A program made the translations under genes and the position numbers. DNA of 64,000 nt from Paraplanobispora takensis. GTDB taxonomy: Bacteria > Actinomycetota > Actinomycetes > Streptosporangiales > Streptosporangiaceae. This document shows positions 54,159 through 63,226 of this stretch, piece after piece (the stretch's first letter is position 1; each line of letters starts with the position of its first letter). A model generated the notes under the pieces. The model worked only from the letters and a program-made list of their open reading frames with translations, did not search any database and was not told the origin of the DNA. The DNA lies in contig NZ_BOOK01000031.1 in assembly GCF_016863195.1 (NCBI RefSeq), positions 142,003 through 206,002 of the forward strand, in the 5' to 3' direction.

Positions 54159-54185
54159 AAAACGATCGAGGATCCGGAGAAAACG
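54144..54185. repeat. Perfect 21-bp tandem duplication
   Basis: Positions 54144-54164 and 54165-54185 are identical copies starting ATCGAGGATCCGGAG. The second copy provides an alternative right arm for the inverted repeat at 54127, so the hairpin could form with either copy. Confidence 0.85.
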
Positions 54186-54368
54186 TCAGGGATCGGATCC
54201 GCCCTGCCCGGCGGAGGTCGTCGCTTCGGGGTGGGTCTCCTGGGCCATGCGGGCACGGCTGGTGCTCCGATGGGCGTACCGAGGGACTGTCGTGATCGTT
54301 CAGGGGAACGTGCTGCCAGGTCGGAGACGTTGGACAGGTGGAACGGCACGGATCGAGGGGAGGGCGTA

Positions 54369-55220
54369 GTGCACCACAACGGTCTGCGGACCGCGGTCCT
54401 CCTGGGCGCACTGTCCGCGTTGATCATCGCGGTGGGCGCATGGCTGGGTGGTGGCATCGGTGTGCAGATCGCGTTGCTGATCGCCCTTTCGGCCAACGGA
54501 GCCGCCTACTTCTTCTCCGACCGGATCGCCCTGTCCGCGATGCGCGCCAGGCCGGTCGGCGAGGTCGAGCAGCCGGTCCTCTACCGGATCGTGCGGGAGC
54601 TCTCCACCGAGGCCCGCCAGCCCATGCCCCGGCTCTACGTCTCTCCGACCATGCAGCCCAACGCCTTCGCGACCGGTCGCAACCCGCGCAACGCCGCGGT
54701 CTGCGTGACCTACGGCCTCACCCAGGTCCTCGACGAGCGCGAGCTGCGCGGGGTGATCGGGCATGAGCTGTCCCATGTCTACAACCGGGACATCCTGATC
54801 TCCTCGGTGGCCGGCGCGCTCGCCACCATGATCACTTACCTCGGTTACGTCGGTCTGTTCTTCGGCGGAGGTGACGACGACGAGGGGCCCGGTCTGCTGG
54901 GCGCACTCCTGCTGGTGGTGCTGGGCCCGGTCGCCGCGGGGATGATCCAGATGACGATCTCCCGGTCGCGGGAGTTCCAGGCGGACGAGTCGGGCGCCAG
55001 GCTGACCGGCGACCCGCTGGCTCTCGCCTCCGCCCTGCGGAAGATCGAGATGGGCGCCCGGCAGCTCCCGCTCCCGGAGAACGGGCGGCTCGCCTCCGCC
55101 TCCCACCTCATGATCGCCAACCCCTTCCGGGGCGCCGGCATCGGCCGGATGTTCTCCACCCACCCCTCCACCGCGGAACGCGTCGCCCGTCTGGAGCGGA
55201 TGGCCGGCTACCGCCGCTGA
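54369..55220 (+). CDS. htpX: HtpX-family membrane zinc metalloprotease
   Basis: 283 residues from GTG 54369, with GAGGGGAGG upstream. Two N-terminal helices (about 8-50), zinc motif H132-E-L-S-H136 (GHELSHVYNRD), a second pair of helices and the third ligand in SREFQADESGA. M48 protease with its active site on the cytoplasmic side; degrades damaged membrane proteins under stress. Directly downstream of nuo, as I recall for Streptomyces too. Confidence 0.93.
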   Translation: MHHNGLRTAVLLGALSALIIAVGAWLGGGIGVQIALLIALSANGAAYFFSDRIALSAMRARPVGEVEQPVLYRIVRELSTEARQPMPRLYVSPTMQPNAFATGRNPRNAAVCVTYGLTQVLDERELRGVIGHELSHVYNRDILISSVAGALATMITYLGYVGLFFGGGDDDEGPGLLGALLLVVLGPVAAGMIQMTISRSREFQADESGARLTGDPLALASALRKIEMGARQLPLPENGRLASASHLMIANPFRGAGIGRMFSTHPSTAERVARLERMAGYRR

Positions 55221-55398
55221 CCAGGGCCCGCGCGGGGTGGGCGGCCTGTCCGGGAAGGCACGGCCTGTCCCGAAGATGCGGCCCACCCCGAAGGCACGGC
55301 CTCCCCGGCGGTACGGCCTCCCCGTGAGGTACAGCCCGCCCCGAAGGCACGGCCCGCGGGCCTGCGGGCCGTACCTCACGGGGCGAGACCGGGAACCG

Positions 55399-56553
55399 TC
55401 ACTGGACCATGCCGGGGACCATCGCGTTGGGGAAGGGATAGGTGTGCAGCAGACGGGCCTGGCCGGTGGTGACGTTCACGGCGTAGACGGTCGTCGTGTC
55501 GTTGTCCCGCCGGTGGCCGTCCGAGGACACGACGGTCCGGGCCGTGACCGTGGTGCCGTCGAGCCAGTGTCCCAGGCGCATGACGACGCCGTCCTCGGGC
55601 AGACCCCGGATCTCGACCTTGCTCCAGGCCTTCTCGGCGATGTCGTAGACGCCGAGGGTGCCGTCCGCGCGGATGGGCAGGTCATCGCTCGGCGTCATGC
55701 CGATCTTGACGATGGTCCGCCCGTCGGGTGAGAGCGCGCTGAACTCCTGGCCGTACTCCGGAATGACGTACGCGGAGTCGTCGCCGCGCGGGGAGATCAA
55801 CCGGACCGTGGACGAGGTGTCCGTCCACTTGACCACCGTGACCGGACCACCGTCGTTCGCGACGCTCACCGGCATCCAGCCGGAGGGGAGGTCCGTGGTC
55901 CGGCCGTTGCGCATGTCGAGCGAGACCGCGAGCGGCTTCTCCGCGCCGAAGACGGTGATCGCCAGATGGCGCCCGTCATCGGACAGCCGCAGGAAGACCT
56001 CTCCCGCCAGCCGGCTCTGTTCGATCCGTATCGGAGCGGAGAGTTCCTTGCCGCTTTCCAGGTCGCGGACCTTGAGGGTCTCGTCCTGCCTGCTGTAATA
56101 GGCCATGGCACGGCCGTCAGGAGTGATCACCACGGGTCCGTGGATCTCCCCGGTGTCGCTGAGCCCCATGGCCTGCGGCACGTCGTAGGTCTCGCCGTCC
56201 CGGGTCACCACCCGCCAGGCGCCGGACTCGCAGCCCGGCGGTGCGTCCCTGTCGGGGCACGAGGTCAGGTAGGCGTAGGCGAGCGGGCCGACCCCCCTGT
56301 CCGGCAGGGGTGACGACTCGATCTCCCAGCTCCGCGGGTTCACCGGTGAGGCGACCGTGTCGTGCGCCTGGCGGAACGGCAGCAGGCCCGTGCCCCCGCC
56401 CACCACCAGGCCGCCGACGACGACCGCTGCGACGGCTGCCAGCGCCGTCCTCCTGCGCCGCCTGCGCCGGCTCCCGCGGACCGCCCGGTCGGCGAGGTCC
56501 ACGGCCGGTGCCTCGTCCGCGATCCGGTGCAGCGTGTCGTGCAGGCGGGTCAT
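55399..56553 (-). CDS. Membrane-anchored propeller protein, sigma-factor partner
   Basis: 384 residues from ATG 56553 (ATGA overlap with the sigma gene). A cytoplasmic N-terminus (1-35) ends in an Arg run (RGSRRRRRRR), then one helix (about 37-58), then an extracytoplasmic domain of repeated VVITPDGRAMAYYS / LRLSDDGRHLAITVFG / EFSALSPDGRTIVKIG segments, i.e. WD40/TolB-like blades. The coupling and topology suggest a membrane anti-sigma or sensor, but no zinc-binding anti-sigma motif is present. Confidence 0.75.
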   Translation of the reverse strand: MTRLHDTLHRIADEAPAVDLADRAVRGSRRRRRRRTALAAVAAVVVGGLVVGGGTGLLPFRQAHDTVASPVNPRSWEIESSPLPDRGVGPLAYAYLTSCPDRDAPPGCESGAWRVVTRDGETYDVPQAMGLSDTGEIHGPVVITPDGRAMAYYSRQDETLKVRDLESGKELSAPIRIEQSRLAGEVFLRLSDDGRHLAITVFGAEKPLAVSLDMRNGRTTDLPSGWMPVSVANDGGPVTVVKWTDTSSTVRLISPRGDDSAYVIPEYGQEFSALSPDGRTIVKIGMTPSDDLPIRADGTLGVYDIAEKAWSKVEIRGLPEDGVVMRLGHWLDGTTVTARTVVSSDGHRRDNDTTTVYAVNVTTGQARLLHTYPFPNAMVPGMVQ

Positions 56554-57068
56554 CGGTTCACCTCCTGGGTGCCGGCCTCGGTGAGCAGGTGAGCCAGTTC
56601 GGGTGCGAGCACGCGCAGACGTCCCAGCGCGTGGTGGGTCTGGCTCTTGACGGTGCCGAGCGAGCAGTTCAGCAGCTCGGCGGTCTCGCGTTCGGTGCGG
56701 TCCTCGTAGAAGCGCAGGACGATCACGGCGCGTTGCCGGGGGGTCAGCCGCGCGAGGGCCTGGCGCAGGACGATCCGGTCGATCGTGGAGTCGTCGTGGG
56801 AGCGGCCGTACTCCGGTGGGTCGGCGCTGGGCAGTTCCCTGCGGATCCGCCGTCGCCAGGAGATGTGCTGGTTGATCAGCGCCTTGCGGGTGTACGCCTC
56901 CGGGTTGCCGTTCCGCAGCAGCTTGGGCCACTGTCCGGCGACCTTGACGAGAACGCTCTGCAGCAGATCCTCGGCGAGGTGGGCGTCCCCCGTGAGCAGG
57001 TACGCGGTCCGGATCAGCGACTGCTGGCGGGCCCGTACGAACTCACGGAAGCCGTCATAACGGTCCAT
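56550..57068 (-). CDS. SigE-family RNA polymerase sigma factor (ECF type)
   Basis: 172 residues from ATG 57068, with GGGGGAGAGGAGA just upstream. Region 2: FREFVRARQQSLIRTAYLLT, GDAHLAEDLLQSVLVKVAG. Region 4: LARLTPRQRAVIVLRFYEDR and TAELLNCSLGTVKSQTHHAL. This matches the SigE/SCO-type ECF subfamily abundant in actinomycetes. It is co-transcribed and coupled to the membrane propeller protein, which probably controls it. Confidence 0.92.
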   Translation of the reverse strand: MDRYDGFREFVRARQQSLIRTAYLLTGDAHLAEDLLQSVLVKVAGQWPKLLRNGNPEAYTRKALINQHISWRRRIRRELPSADPPEYGRSHDDSTIDRIVLRQALARLTPRQRAVIVLRFYEDRTERETAELLNCSLGTVKSQTHHALGRLRVLAPELAHLLTEAGTQEVNR

Positions 57069-57127
57069 GCGGTCTCCTCTCCCCCGTTACCAACGCGGGA
57101 GAGGGCCGCCGGGGTTGGAACCCTCAT

Positions 57128-57703
57128 TCAGGAGTGCTGGGCCACCGGGTCGGTCTCGTCGGCGGAGAGGCCGGGGATGCCGTCGATGCTCTCGCGGTTC
57201 TTCTTGGCCCGGTAGGCGCGTCTGGACTGCGTGTCCTTGCGTCCGGCCCACTCGTCCAGCAGCGTGCGGTCCTGCTCGAAGGACATGAAGGGTACGGCGT
57301 AGCCGCACGAGTCGGCGATGCGCTCGCAGTCGACCACGATGATCGACCGCACGCCGGGATGCGAGCCGAACAGCTTGATCAGGTCGTTGAACCCGGGGTC
57401 GTCCGGGACGACGACGCGGCCGGTGCCGTACAGGCGCAGGATCTTGGGCGGACCGGAGAACGCGCAGAACATGACCGTGACGCGGCCGTTCTGGCGGATG
57501 TGGGAGATGGTCTCCACGCCGCTGCCGTCGAGGTCGAGGTAGGCGACCGTGGTGTCGTCGACGACGGCGAAGGTGTCGGGGTAGCCCTTGGGAGAGAGAT
57601 TGACGTGGCCGCCCTGCTCGGGTGCGGTCGCCACGAAGTAGACCGGCTGCTCCTGGATGAACACGCGCAGCCGGTCGTCGATCCTGTCATAGATTTTCCC
57701 CAT
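57128..57703 (-). CDS. Pyridoxamine 5'-phosphate oxidase-family flavin protein
   Basis: 191 residues. Split-barrel fold: an N-terminal QEQPVYFVATAPEQGGHVNLSP, then TVAYLDLDGSGVETISHIRQ and GRVTVMFCAFSGPPKILRLY, which bind the flavin phosphate in this family. The C-terminal half has GYAVPFMSFEQDRTLLDEWA. It is the larger PPOX subtype of actinomycetes that uses FMN or F420; the substrate is unknown. Confidence 0.85.
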   Translation of the reverse strand: MGKIYDRIDDRLRVFIQEQPVYFVATAPEQGGHVNLSPKGYPDTFAVVDDTTVAYLDLDGSGVETISHIRQNGRVTVMFCAFSGPPKILRLYGTGRVVVPDDPGFNDLIKLFGSHPGVRSIIVVDCERIADSCGYAVPFMSFEQDRTLLDEWAGRKDTQSRRAYRAKKNRESIDGIPGLSADETDPVAQHS

Positions 57704-57724
57704 AGAAGGGAAGATAGTTGGTGG

Positions 57725-58735
57725 TCACTCGCCGGGCAGCCACCAGCTCCACGGACTGCCCTTGATCTTGAAGGAGTCCAGCGTGCGGGTGGTGCCGCTC
57801 CCGGCGTCGACGGTCCGCTTGACGGCGGCGGTGACGTCGCCTTCCTCGTCGAGGAGGGCGGTCCAGAGTGTGAGGATGCCCGAGGGGTTCCAGAAGAGCC
57901 GCTGCGAGCTCTCCTTCTTGGGGATGCCGAGCGGTACCGCCTCGGAGACGGTGTCGGCGGCCAGGTCGTAGGTGCGCAGGCTGGTCTTGCCCGACCCGCC
58001 GGTGATGACCAGTGCGACGGTGTTGCCGTCGTCGGCCAGCGCGATCGGGGCGTTGTTGGACACGATCTGCGGGACGACCTGGCTGGCCGTCTTCTCACCC
58101 GCGGCGTCGAAGACCGCGAACTCGGTGGTGTTGTCGTCGGTGTACCGGCTGGTGAGCAGGTGCTCTCCGTCGGGGCTGAAGCTCAGCACGGCGTACTTGG
58201 CGGACAGCTTGATGACTTTGCCGGTCTTCACGTTGGCGACCATGCTCGGCAGCCTGTCCTTCTCGTCGAAATAGTCGACCACGACGATCGAGCCGTCGGG
58301 GGAGAGCGTCGTGTCGAGGTTGTCCATGCCCAGTCCCTTGGGCAGGACGGCGGCAGCACCCGGCAGGGGCCGGACCTCGCCGGTGTTCACGTCGCGGACG
58401 ACCAGTTTGTCGCCCTTGAAGTAGTTCACGACGCGCCCGTCACCGCTGACCGCGAAAGTGGTGATGCTCTCCTTGTCCACCTTTCCCTTCTTGTTCACAG
58501 GACGGGTGCGCGCGTCGGTCAGCTTGATGGTCTTGCCGCTGCGCATGGTCAGCGTCCAGTGGCCGCAGGGGAAGATGTAGTCCTTCTTCTGGCAGCTCTT
58601 GGTCCAGGCGTACCGGACGGTGTCGGCGGAGGCGGCTCCCGTATTCGCCTGCGCCGGACTTGCGGTCACGGTGGCGGCCGCGGCTGCGGTGAGGGTGAGG
58701 GCGCCCAGTCCGCGCGCGAAAGTGCTCGGGGTCAT
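57725..58735 (-). CDS. Secreted beta-propeller protein
   Basis: 336 residues with a cleavable signal (LGALTLTAAAAATVTASPAQA, A-x-A near residue 29). Repeated blades are visible: TTFAVSGDGRVVNYFKGD, TTLSPDGSIVVVDYFDEK, VLSFSPDGEHLLTSRYTD, IALADDGNTVALVITG. No catalytic motif is seen. It is similar in style to the propeller of the anti-sigma-like protein at 55399 and may be a duplicated, soluble relative. Confidence 0.75.
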   Translation of the reverse strand: MTPSTFARGLGALTLTAAAAATVTASPAQANTGAASADTVRYAWTKSCQKKDYIFPCGHWTLTMRSGKTIKLTDARTRPVNKKGKVDKESITTFAVSGDGRVVNYFKGDKLVVRDVNTGEVRPLPGAAAVLPKGLGMDNLDTTLSPDGSIVVVDYFDEKDRLPSMVANVKTGKVIKLSAKYAVLSFSPDGEHLLTSRYTDDNTTEFAVFDAAGEKTASQVVPQIVSNNAPIALADDGNTVALVITGGSGKTSLRTYDLAADTVSEAVPLGIPKKESSQRLFWNPSGILTLWTALLDEEGDVTAAVKRTVDAGSGTTRTLDSFKIKGSPWSWWLPGE

Positions 58736-58934
58736 CGCGGAATCCTTTCGTCACCCGGGTAGATGCGAGGTGGGTGTGAAAGGTTGTGTCACGAATCGGC
58801 CACAGGGCTCGCCGTACGGGGAGGTCGCGGGCCGGTCGGGCCGTTTGGCCGTGGTGATCGCCCACGGAGGCCGTACCCGGAGAATGCTGTCTTCCTCCGC
58901 CTTCCCGGGCCCCGTGCTCGTAAGGTGCGGTTCC

Positions 58935-59789
58935 ATGTGGAGGCCCCTCGTGGTTCTGTCGTCGGCCGGGCTGGCGTGCCTGCTCGCCACGGGGACGGCC
59001 GGCGCGGAGGCTGTACGGCGGGCGGATGTGAATGCGGGCGCGGGTGCGGTACGGCGGGCCGATGCGGATGCCGTACGGCGGGCCGCCGGGCCCGTGCCCA
59101 CCGGCGTCGGAGCCCTCACCCGGAACCCGCTCTACGGCTCCGGCGAACTGGCCGTCTCATGCCCGGGACGACCCGCCGGCCACGGCGCCGAGGCGGCCGA
59201 GCAGTACCTGCTGGCGGTTACCCGCTGCCTCGACGCCTCCTGGTCGGCGTACATGAGGCGGGTCGGGCTGCCGTTCGGCAGGCCGGGTATCGGGATCATG
59301 ACGAAGCGGGGCCCGATCTGCGGGAAGGAGTGGAAGGCGCCCTCCACCGGCCGTTACTGCAACCGGTACCAGTGGATCTACGTCCTCGCCGGGAAGAACG
59401 CCCAGCGGGATCCCGCCAACCCGGTGACCCTGCACCTGCTCGCCCACGAGTACGCGCACCACGTCCAGAACCGCGCCGGAATGTGGGCGGTCTACTCGAC
59501 CATGCGCGCCGGGGGAGCGGAGGGGGGCCTGGAACGGAACCGCCGCTACGAGCTCCAGGCCGACTGCCTGGCCGGTGTCTTCCTTGGCGGCGTCTGGCGG
59601 TCCCAGCGGCGCACCGGCACGCAGTGGAAGCGGCTCATGGGAGTCATCGGGGACAGCGGCGACGACACGTTGGGGTCACGCAGCCACGGGAGCGGCGGGA
59701 ACAGGGTGGCCTGGCTGAAACGGGGCTTCGTGAGCGCGTCCCCCGGGATGTGCAACACCTGGACGGCTCCGGCGGCGCAGGTCTCCTGA
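58935..59789 (+). CDS. Secreted neutral zinc metallopeptidase (YpfJ-like)
   Basis: 284 residues from ATG 58935. The signal peptide spans about 1-23. A short A-V-R-R-A-D repeat region (about 25-50) precedes the PF04228-type domain: zinc motif H-E-Y-A-H (LLAHEYAHHVQNR), a later E in YELQADCLAGVFLG, and several cysteines (SCPGR, TRCLD, PICGK, YCNRY, GMCNTW) that suit extracellular disulfides. Function of the family is poorly known. Confidence 0.87.
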   Translation: MWRPLVVLSSAGLACLLATGTAGAEAVRRADVNAGAGAVRRADADAVRRAAGPVPTGVGALTRNPLYGSGELAVSCPGRPAGHGAEAAEQYLLAVTRCLDASWSAYMRRVGLPFGRPGIGIMTKRGPICGKEWKAPSTGRYCNRYQWIYVLAGKNAQRDPANPVTLHLLAHEYAHHVQNRAGMWAVYSTMRAGGAEGGLERNRRYELQADCLAGVFLGGVWRSQRRTGTQWKRLMGVIGDSGDDTLGSRSHGSGGNRVAWLKRGFVSASPGMCNTWTAPAAQVS

Positions 59790-59840
59790 CACCGTCGCGC
59801 CCCGTGTCTCCGGCGGGAGAGGCCGTGCTCCGTTCAAGGG

Positions 59841-59940
59841 GGCCGGGCAGGTGAAAAGGAGACCGGGCAGGTGAAAAGGAGACCGGGTGGGCGATAGAGA
59901 GACCGGGCGGGTGAAAGGGAGGCCGGGCGGGCGAATGGCC
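59841..59940. repeat. Five 20-bp tandem repeats
   Basis: Units start at 59841, 59861, 59881, 59901 and 59921, each beginning G[AG]CCGGG. The second unit differs from the first by one base; the others are more diverged. They lie between the metallopeptidase and YajQ genes, outside any credible gene. Confidence 0.85.
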
Positions 59941-60040
59941 GGGACGTGGCAAGCCCTGCCCCGGCCGCGTGCCCGGAATGTGCCCTCACAGAGCCGCGGT
60001 GTCACGGAACCGCGGCTCGGAGCGCCGGCCATCCGCCTGC

Positions 60041-60535
60041 CTACCGGTAGTTCGTGAACTGCAGGGCGACGTCCAGGTCCTTGCCCTTGAGCAGGGTGAT
60101 GACGTCCTGGAGCTCGTCCTTCTTCTTGGAGCTCACCCGCAGCTCGTCACCCTGGATCTGGGCCTTGACGCCCTTCGGCCCCTCATCCCGGATGATCTTC
60201 GAGATCTTCTTGGCGTGCTCCTGGTCGATACCCTCCTTGAGGGTGATCAGGAGGCGGTACTCCTTGCCGGAGAGCTTGGGCTCGTCCGCGTCAAGGATCT
60301 TGAGTGAGAGGCCCCGCTTGATCAGCTTCTCCTTGAACACGTCAAGGACGGCGTTGGCGCGCTCCTCACTGTTGGCCTTGATCTCGACGGCCTTGTGGCC
60401 ACCGGACCAGGCGATGCTCGCGCCGGTGCCCTTGAAGTCGAACCGGTGCCCGATCTCCTTGACCGTCTGGTTCAGCGCGTTGTCGGCCTCCTGATGGTCG
60501 ATCTTGCTGACGATGTCGAAACTGCTGTCGGCCAT
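60041..60535 (-). CDS. yajQ: YajQ-family nucleotide-binding protein
   Basis: 164 residues from ATG 60535, with AGAGAGGA ten bases upstream; a longer frame to 60586 has no good start signal. [53 protein letters not shown] and [15 protein letters not shown] are the family signature. YajQ proteins bind cyclic di-GMP or RNA in some bacteria; the role in actinomycetes is not settled. Confidence 0.95.
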   Translation of the reverse strand: MADSSFDIVSKIDHQEADNALNQTVKEIGHRFDFKGTGASIAWSGGHKAVEIKANSEERANAVLDVFKEKLIKRGLSLKILDADEPKLSGKEYRLLITLKEGIDQEHAKKISKIIRDEGPKGVKAQIQGDELRVSSKKKDELQDVITLLKGKDLDVALQFTNYR

Positions 60536-60586
60536 GCGTCGACTATCCTCTCTGGACTCTCTCACCGACCATAGCGCCTCGTGCAT

Positions 60587-60855
60587 CGGCTCATGGTGAG
60601 GTGATCGTCAACGCCGGAACTCCCACGGCGAAAGGACCGGGAATACCCCACCGAAGCGGCCCCGCCCCGCCCGCCCCGCCCGCCCCGTCCCGCCCGGCGC
60701 CTGCACCGCCACCCGCACGCCGTCACCGGCCCTCGCCTGCGACGCCCCAGCTGAGCCCGAGTACGGCGGGCCGCACGGACCCATCACCACCGATGTCACG
60801 TCACGTCCGGAAGTCCGCTATTCTTCTTCCTGTCGCCGCTTCGAGCGGATGACGC
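60587..60855. other. Intergenic region before tRNA-Tyr
   Basis: No credible gene. It contains a run of GCCCCGCCC-like 9-bp repeats (about 60661-60695) and, nearer the tRNA, TATTCT at 60819-60824, a fair -10 box whose -35 partner is weak. Confidence 0.45.
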
Positions 60856-60937
60856 GGCAGGTTGCCCGAGTGGTCAAAGGGAGCGGTCTGTAAAACCGTC
60901 GGCTCAGCCTACGCAGGTTCAAGTCCTGCACCTGCCA
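60856..60937 (+). tRNA. tRNA-Tyr (GTA)
   Basis: 82 bases. The acceptor arms GGCAGGT and ACCTGCC pair, with A as discriminator; the anticodon loop is CTGTAAA with anticodon GTA; a long class-II variable arm and the T-loop GTTCAAGTC are present. CCA is not encoded. The orthologous tRNA in Streptomyces is, from memory, the SLP1 integration site. Confidence 0.95.
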
Positions 60938-60946
60938 CACCGGCAG

Positions 60947-60987
60947 AAAGAGCCCCCGATCGGCAGAGATGCGATCGGGGGCTCTTT
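60947..60987 (+). terminator. Strong hairpin terminator after tRNA-Tyr
   Basis: AAAGAGCCCCCGATCG (60947-60962) and CGATCGGGGGCTCTTT (60972-60987) form a perfect 16-bp stem with a 9-base loop, ending in a short T-run. It begins nine bases after the tRNA. Confidence 0.9.
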
Positions 60988-61127
60988 CGTTGATGTCCGG
61001 CCGTTCCCGGTTGGCGGCGAACCGCTACGGCTCGTCACGGTGAATGCGCGGTGAAGTTTTCCGGGTCGACTTGCTTTCCTTGAGTGAGCACATGGTGGGC
61101 GAGTAGGGCGTCGGGACGGTCGAGCAT

Positions 61128-61529
61128 GTGTCTGATCGCAATGAGGAGTCGCGGGAACGGGTCCAGCGTGCTCGGGAGCGTGCGCAACGGGCCGATGAGT
61201 GAGCCGCGCAGGTGCGCCAGCGGATCGGAGAGCTGGTGGAGGCGCGGGAGCAGTTCCCGCACGAGGTGACGCCCGGTTCCACTCGGCGGCAGGCGCAGCA
61301 GGCGACCGAGCAGGCCGAGCAAGCCGCTCAGGAGGCGGCGCAGGCGGATGTTGAGGCTCGTGCGGGTTACTGGTGGGCCGCGCGGGCGCATCGCGAGAAT
61401 GCCGCGCAACATGAGCACACGGCTCAGGAAAGACTCGGGGATGAGTCCTGGCATCGGGAGTGGGCGGCGCAGGAGCGCCAGGAAGCACGTCAAGACGATC
61501 TGGATGCTCGCGGAGATGCTTCTCAGTGA
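61128..61529 (+). pseudogene. Coiled-coil protein gene with in-frame stop
   Basis: From GTG 61128 the frame reads 24 codons of charged helix (ERVQRARERAQRADE), meets TGA at 61200-61202, and continues in the same frame and style (QRIGELVEAREQFPHEV) to 61529. The whole is Ala/Glu/Arg/Gln-rich coiled coil with A-A-R-A-H-R-E-N-A-A-Q-H-E-H-T-A-Q-E-R. Either the gene is broken, or a shorter protein of 105 residues starts at GTG 61212. Small coiled-coil unknowns of this kind occur in Streptosporangiales. Confidence 0.5.
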
Positions 61530-61591
61530 ATGCTGACTGGTCACGCAGCATGGCACCAGGGTGATGGTGACCAGATGAGGTGCGCTTCAGC

Positions 61592-62833
61592 TCACTGAGC
61601 GGAGTCCGACGCAGGTCGTGCCAATGGGGCCAGCAGTCGCACATACACGCAGGTGCCCTCACCGGGGGTGTAGGTCAGACTTATAGTGCCGCCGTGCAAG
61701 TCGATGATCTTTTTGACGATGGACAGGCCTACCCCGATGCCGCCGATCGCCTGAGTCTCGGCCTCCGGCGTGCGATAGAAGTCGTCGAAGACATGCTCGG
61801 CCTGGTCGTCGGGAATGCCGATGCCGGTGTCGTGGATGGCCACGCTGGGGACTGGGTCGGTGCTGACGGTCACGGTGATGCGGCCGCCGTCAGGGGTGAA
61901 CTTGATCGCGTTGTCGAGCAGGTGCACCAGGGCGTGGTGCATCCGGGTCGTATCGATCCAGGCGAGCGCGGGATCGGGCGCGTACAAGGTCAGGCTGTGG
62001 TGTTTGTGCCAGGCCTTGGTCTGGGCTTCACTGACCGCGCTCTCCGCCACGGTGACCAGGTCGGCCGGCTGGGGGGCGAAGGCCACAGTCTGGGCGCTGA
62101 GGCTGGCCAGCAGTAGCAGTTCGTCGAGTTTCTCCAGCAGCCGATCGCTGTTGCGCTCGATCACCTCCAAAAAGCGTTGCTGGGTGGCGGCGTCCAGGCC
62201 GTCCTCGTCGTGGATCAGGTGCAGGTAGGAGCGGATCGAGGTCAGCGGGGTGCGCAGCTCGTGGTTGACGTTGCGCAAGAACAGCTGCTTGAGGTCGTCC
62301 ATCTGCTGCAGCCGCTGGGTGACCTGTTCGGCCTGCCGGCTGTAGTGGTGCTGTTCGATCAGGGCGCTCACGCAGGTGCCCAGCGCGCTGAGGGCTCCTT
62401 GCTGGGGCGGGGACAGCCGGCGTGGATGTCGGTCCATGACGCCCACCGTGCCCAGGGCGTGGCCGCGGCTGCTGATGATCGGAACACCCGCGTAGAACCG
62501 GATTCCTGGCTCTCCGGCGACCAGGGGGTCAGTGTGAAAGCGCGGGTCGGCCTGGGCGTCGGGCACCTGCATCAGCTCGCGTCCACAGATGACATAGGGG
62601 CAGAACGCGATATCGCGATCCATGACCGCCATGCCCAGCCCGATCTGCCCCTTCAGGTGCTGCAGGTGCTCGCCGATCAAATTGACCAGCGCGATCGGCG
62701 TACGGCAGATGGAGGCGGCCAACTGGGCGACGCCCGTCAAAGCTGGCTCCAGTGGCGCCTGCAGGGCCTGCAAGTCGGTTAGCTCGGCCAGACGCGCGGC
62801 TTCATCGCCGGGCACCGGCGCCGGGCTCATCAT
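61592..62833 (-). CDS. Orphan GAF-domain sensor histidine kinase
   Basis: 413 residues, no membrane segment. GAF domain about 25-170 (ICRTPIALVNLIGEHLQHLK, DRDIAFCPYVI, FYAGVPIISSRGHALGTVGV); DHp about 190-255 with H-box FLRNVNHELRTPLTSIRSYL; ATPase N-box HLLDNAIKFTPDGG, G1 HDTGIGIPDD, G2 GGIGVGLSIVKKIID. No response regulator gene is adjacent. GAF domains of this type, with F-C-P/C residues, resemble light or redox sensors of cyanobacteria and actinomycetes. The signal is unknown. Confidence 0.9.
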   Translation of the reverse strand: MMSPAPVPGDEAARLAELTDLQALQAPLEPALTGVAQLAASICRTPIALVNLIGEHLQHLKGQIGLGMAVMDRDIAFCPYVICGRELMQVPDAQADPRFHTDPLVAGEPGIRFYAGVPIISSRGHALGTVGVMDRHPRRLSPPQQGALSALGTCVSALIEQHHYSRQAEQVTQRLQQMDDLKQLFLRNVNHELRTPLTSIRSYLHLIHDEDGLDAATQQRFLEVIERNSDRLLEKLDELLLLASLSAQTVAFAPQPADLVTVAESAVSEAQTKAWHKHHSLTLYAPDPALAWIDTTRMHHALVHLLDNAIKFTPDGGRITVTVSTDPVPSVAIHDTGIGIPDDQAEHVFDDFYRTPEAETQAIGGIGVGLSIVKKIIDLHGGTISLTYTPGEGTCVYVRLLAPLARPASDSAQ

Positions 62834-63226
62834 GGTCGCAGCGCCATGCGTGGGCCGCCGGCCTGGAGGTGTCGGCTGCTGGCAGGTCCGCCGGTCTCGG
62901 GCCGGTCGTGGGGAGCCGAGTTGCTGGGCATGGTGGGGCTTTCTGCGGATGGTGTTACCGGTGGCCGGGATCTTCCGGGCAGGACGGATCTACCCCCGTC
63001 ACCGGGTGAAAGTGCCAGGAGCAATACAAAAAATCTTGATTTCCTGCTGAGGTTTTGCATCCTGTATTCCGGCAAAGGCAATGCGTCTATAGGAGCCGGA
63101 CGTGGCAGCGTCCGGTGCTACAGGGGGAAGCTCAGGGCGCTATCAGTGCCTTGATCAGCAGGGAGTGTCGACAGGGCAGACATCCGTGCATGCTTTGCAC
63201 CGTCCCGATGGGGCAGGGGCGCCGAT
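62834..63226. other. Intergenic region with hairpin
   Basis: About 390 bases without a credible gene; the part at 63020-63080 is AT-rich for this genome. CCGGACG (63096-63102) and CGTCCGG (63109-63115) form a perfect 7-bp stem with a 6-base loop. It may be a promoter region for the small gene at 63227. Confidence 0.45.

Noticed and set aside
59841..59940. CRISPR array
   Set aside because: Units are directly adjacent with no spacers and no cas genes are present.
60919..61662. Minus-strand frame over the tRNA terminator and coiled-coil gene
   Set aside because: It runs through the tRNA and terminator and has no coding signature.
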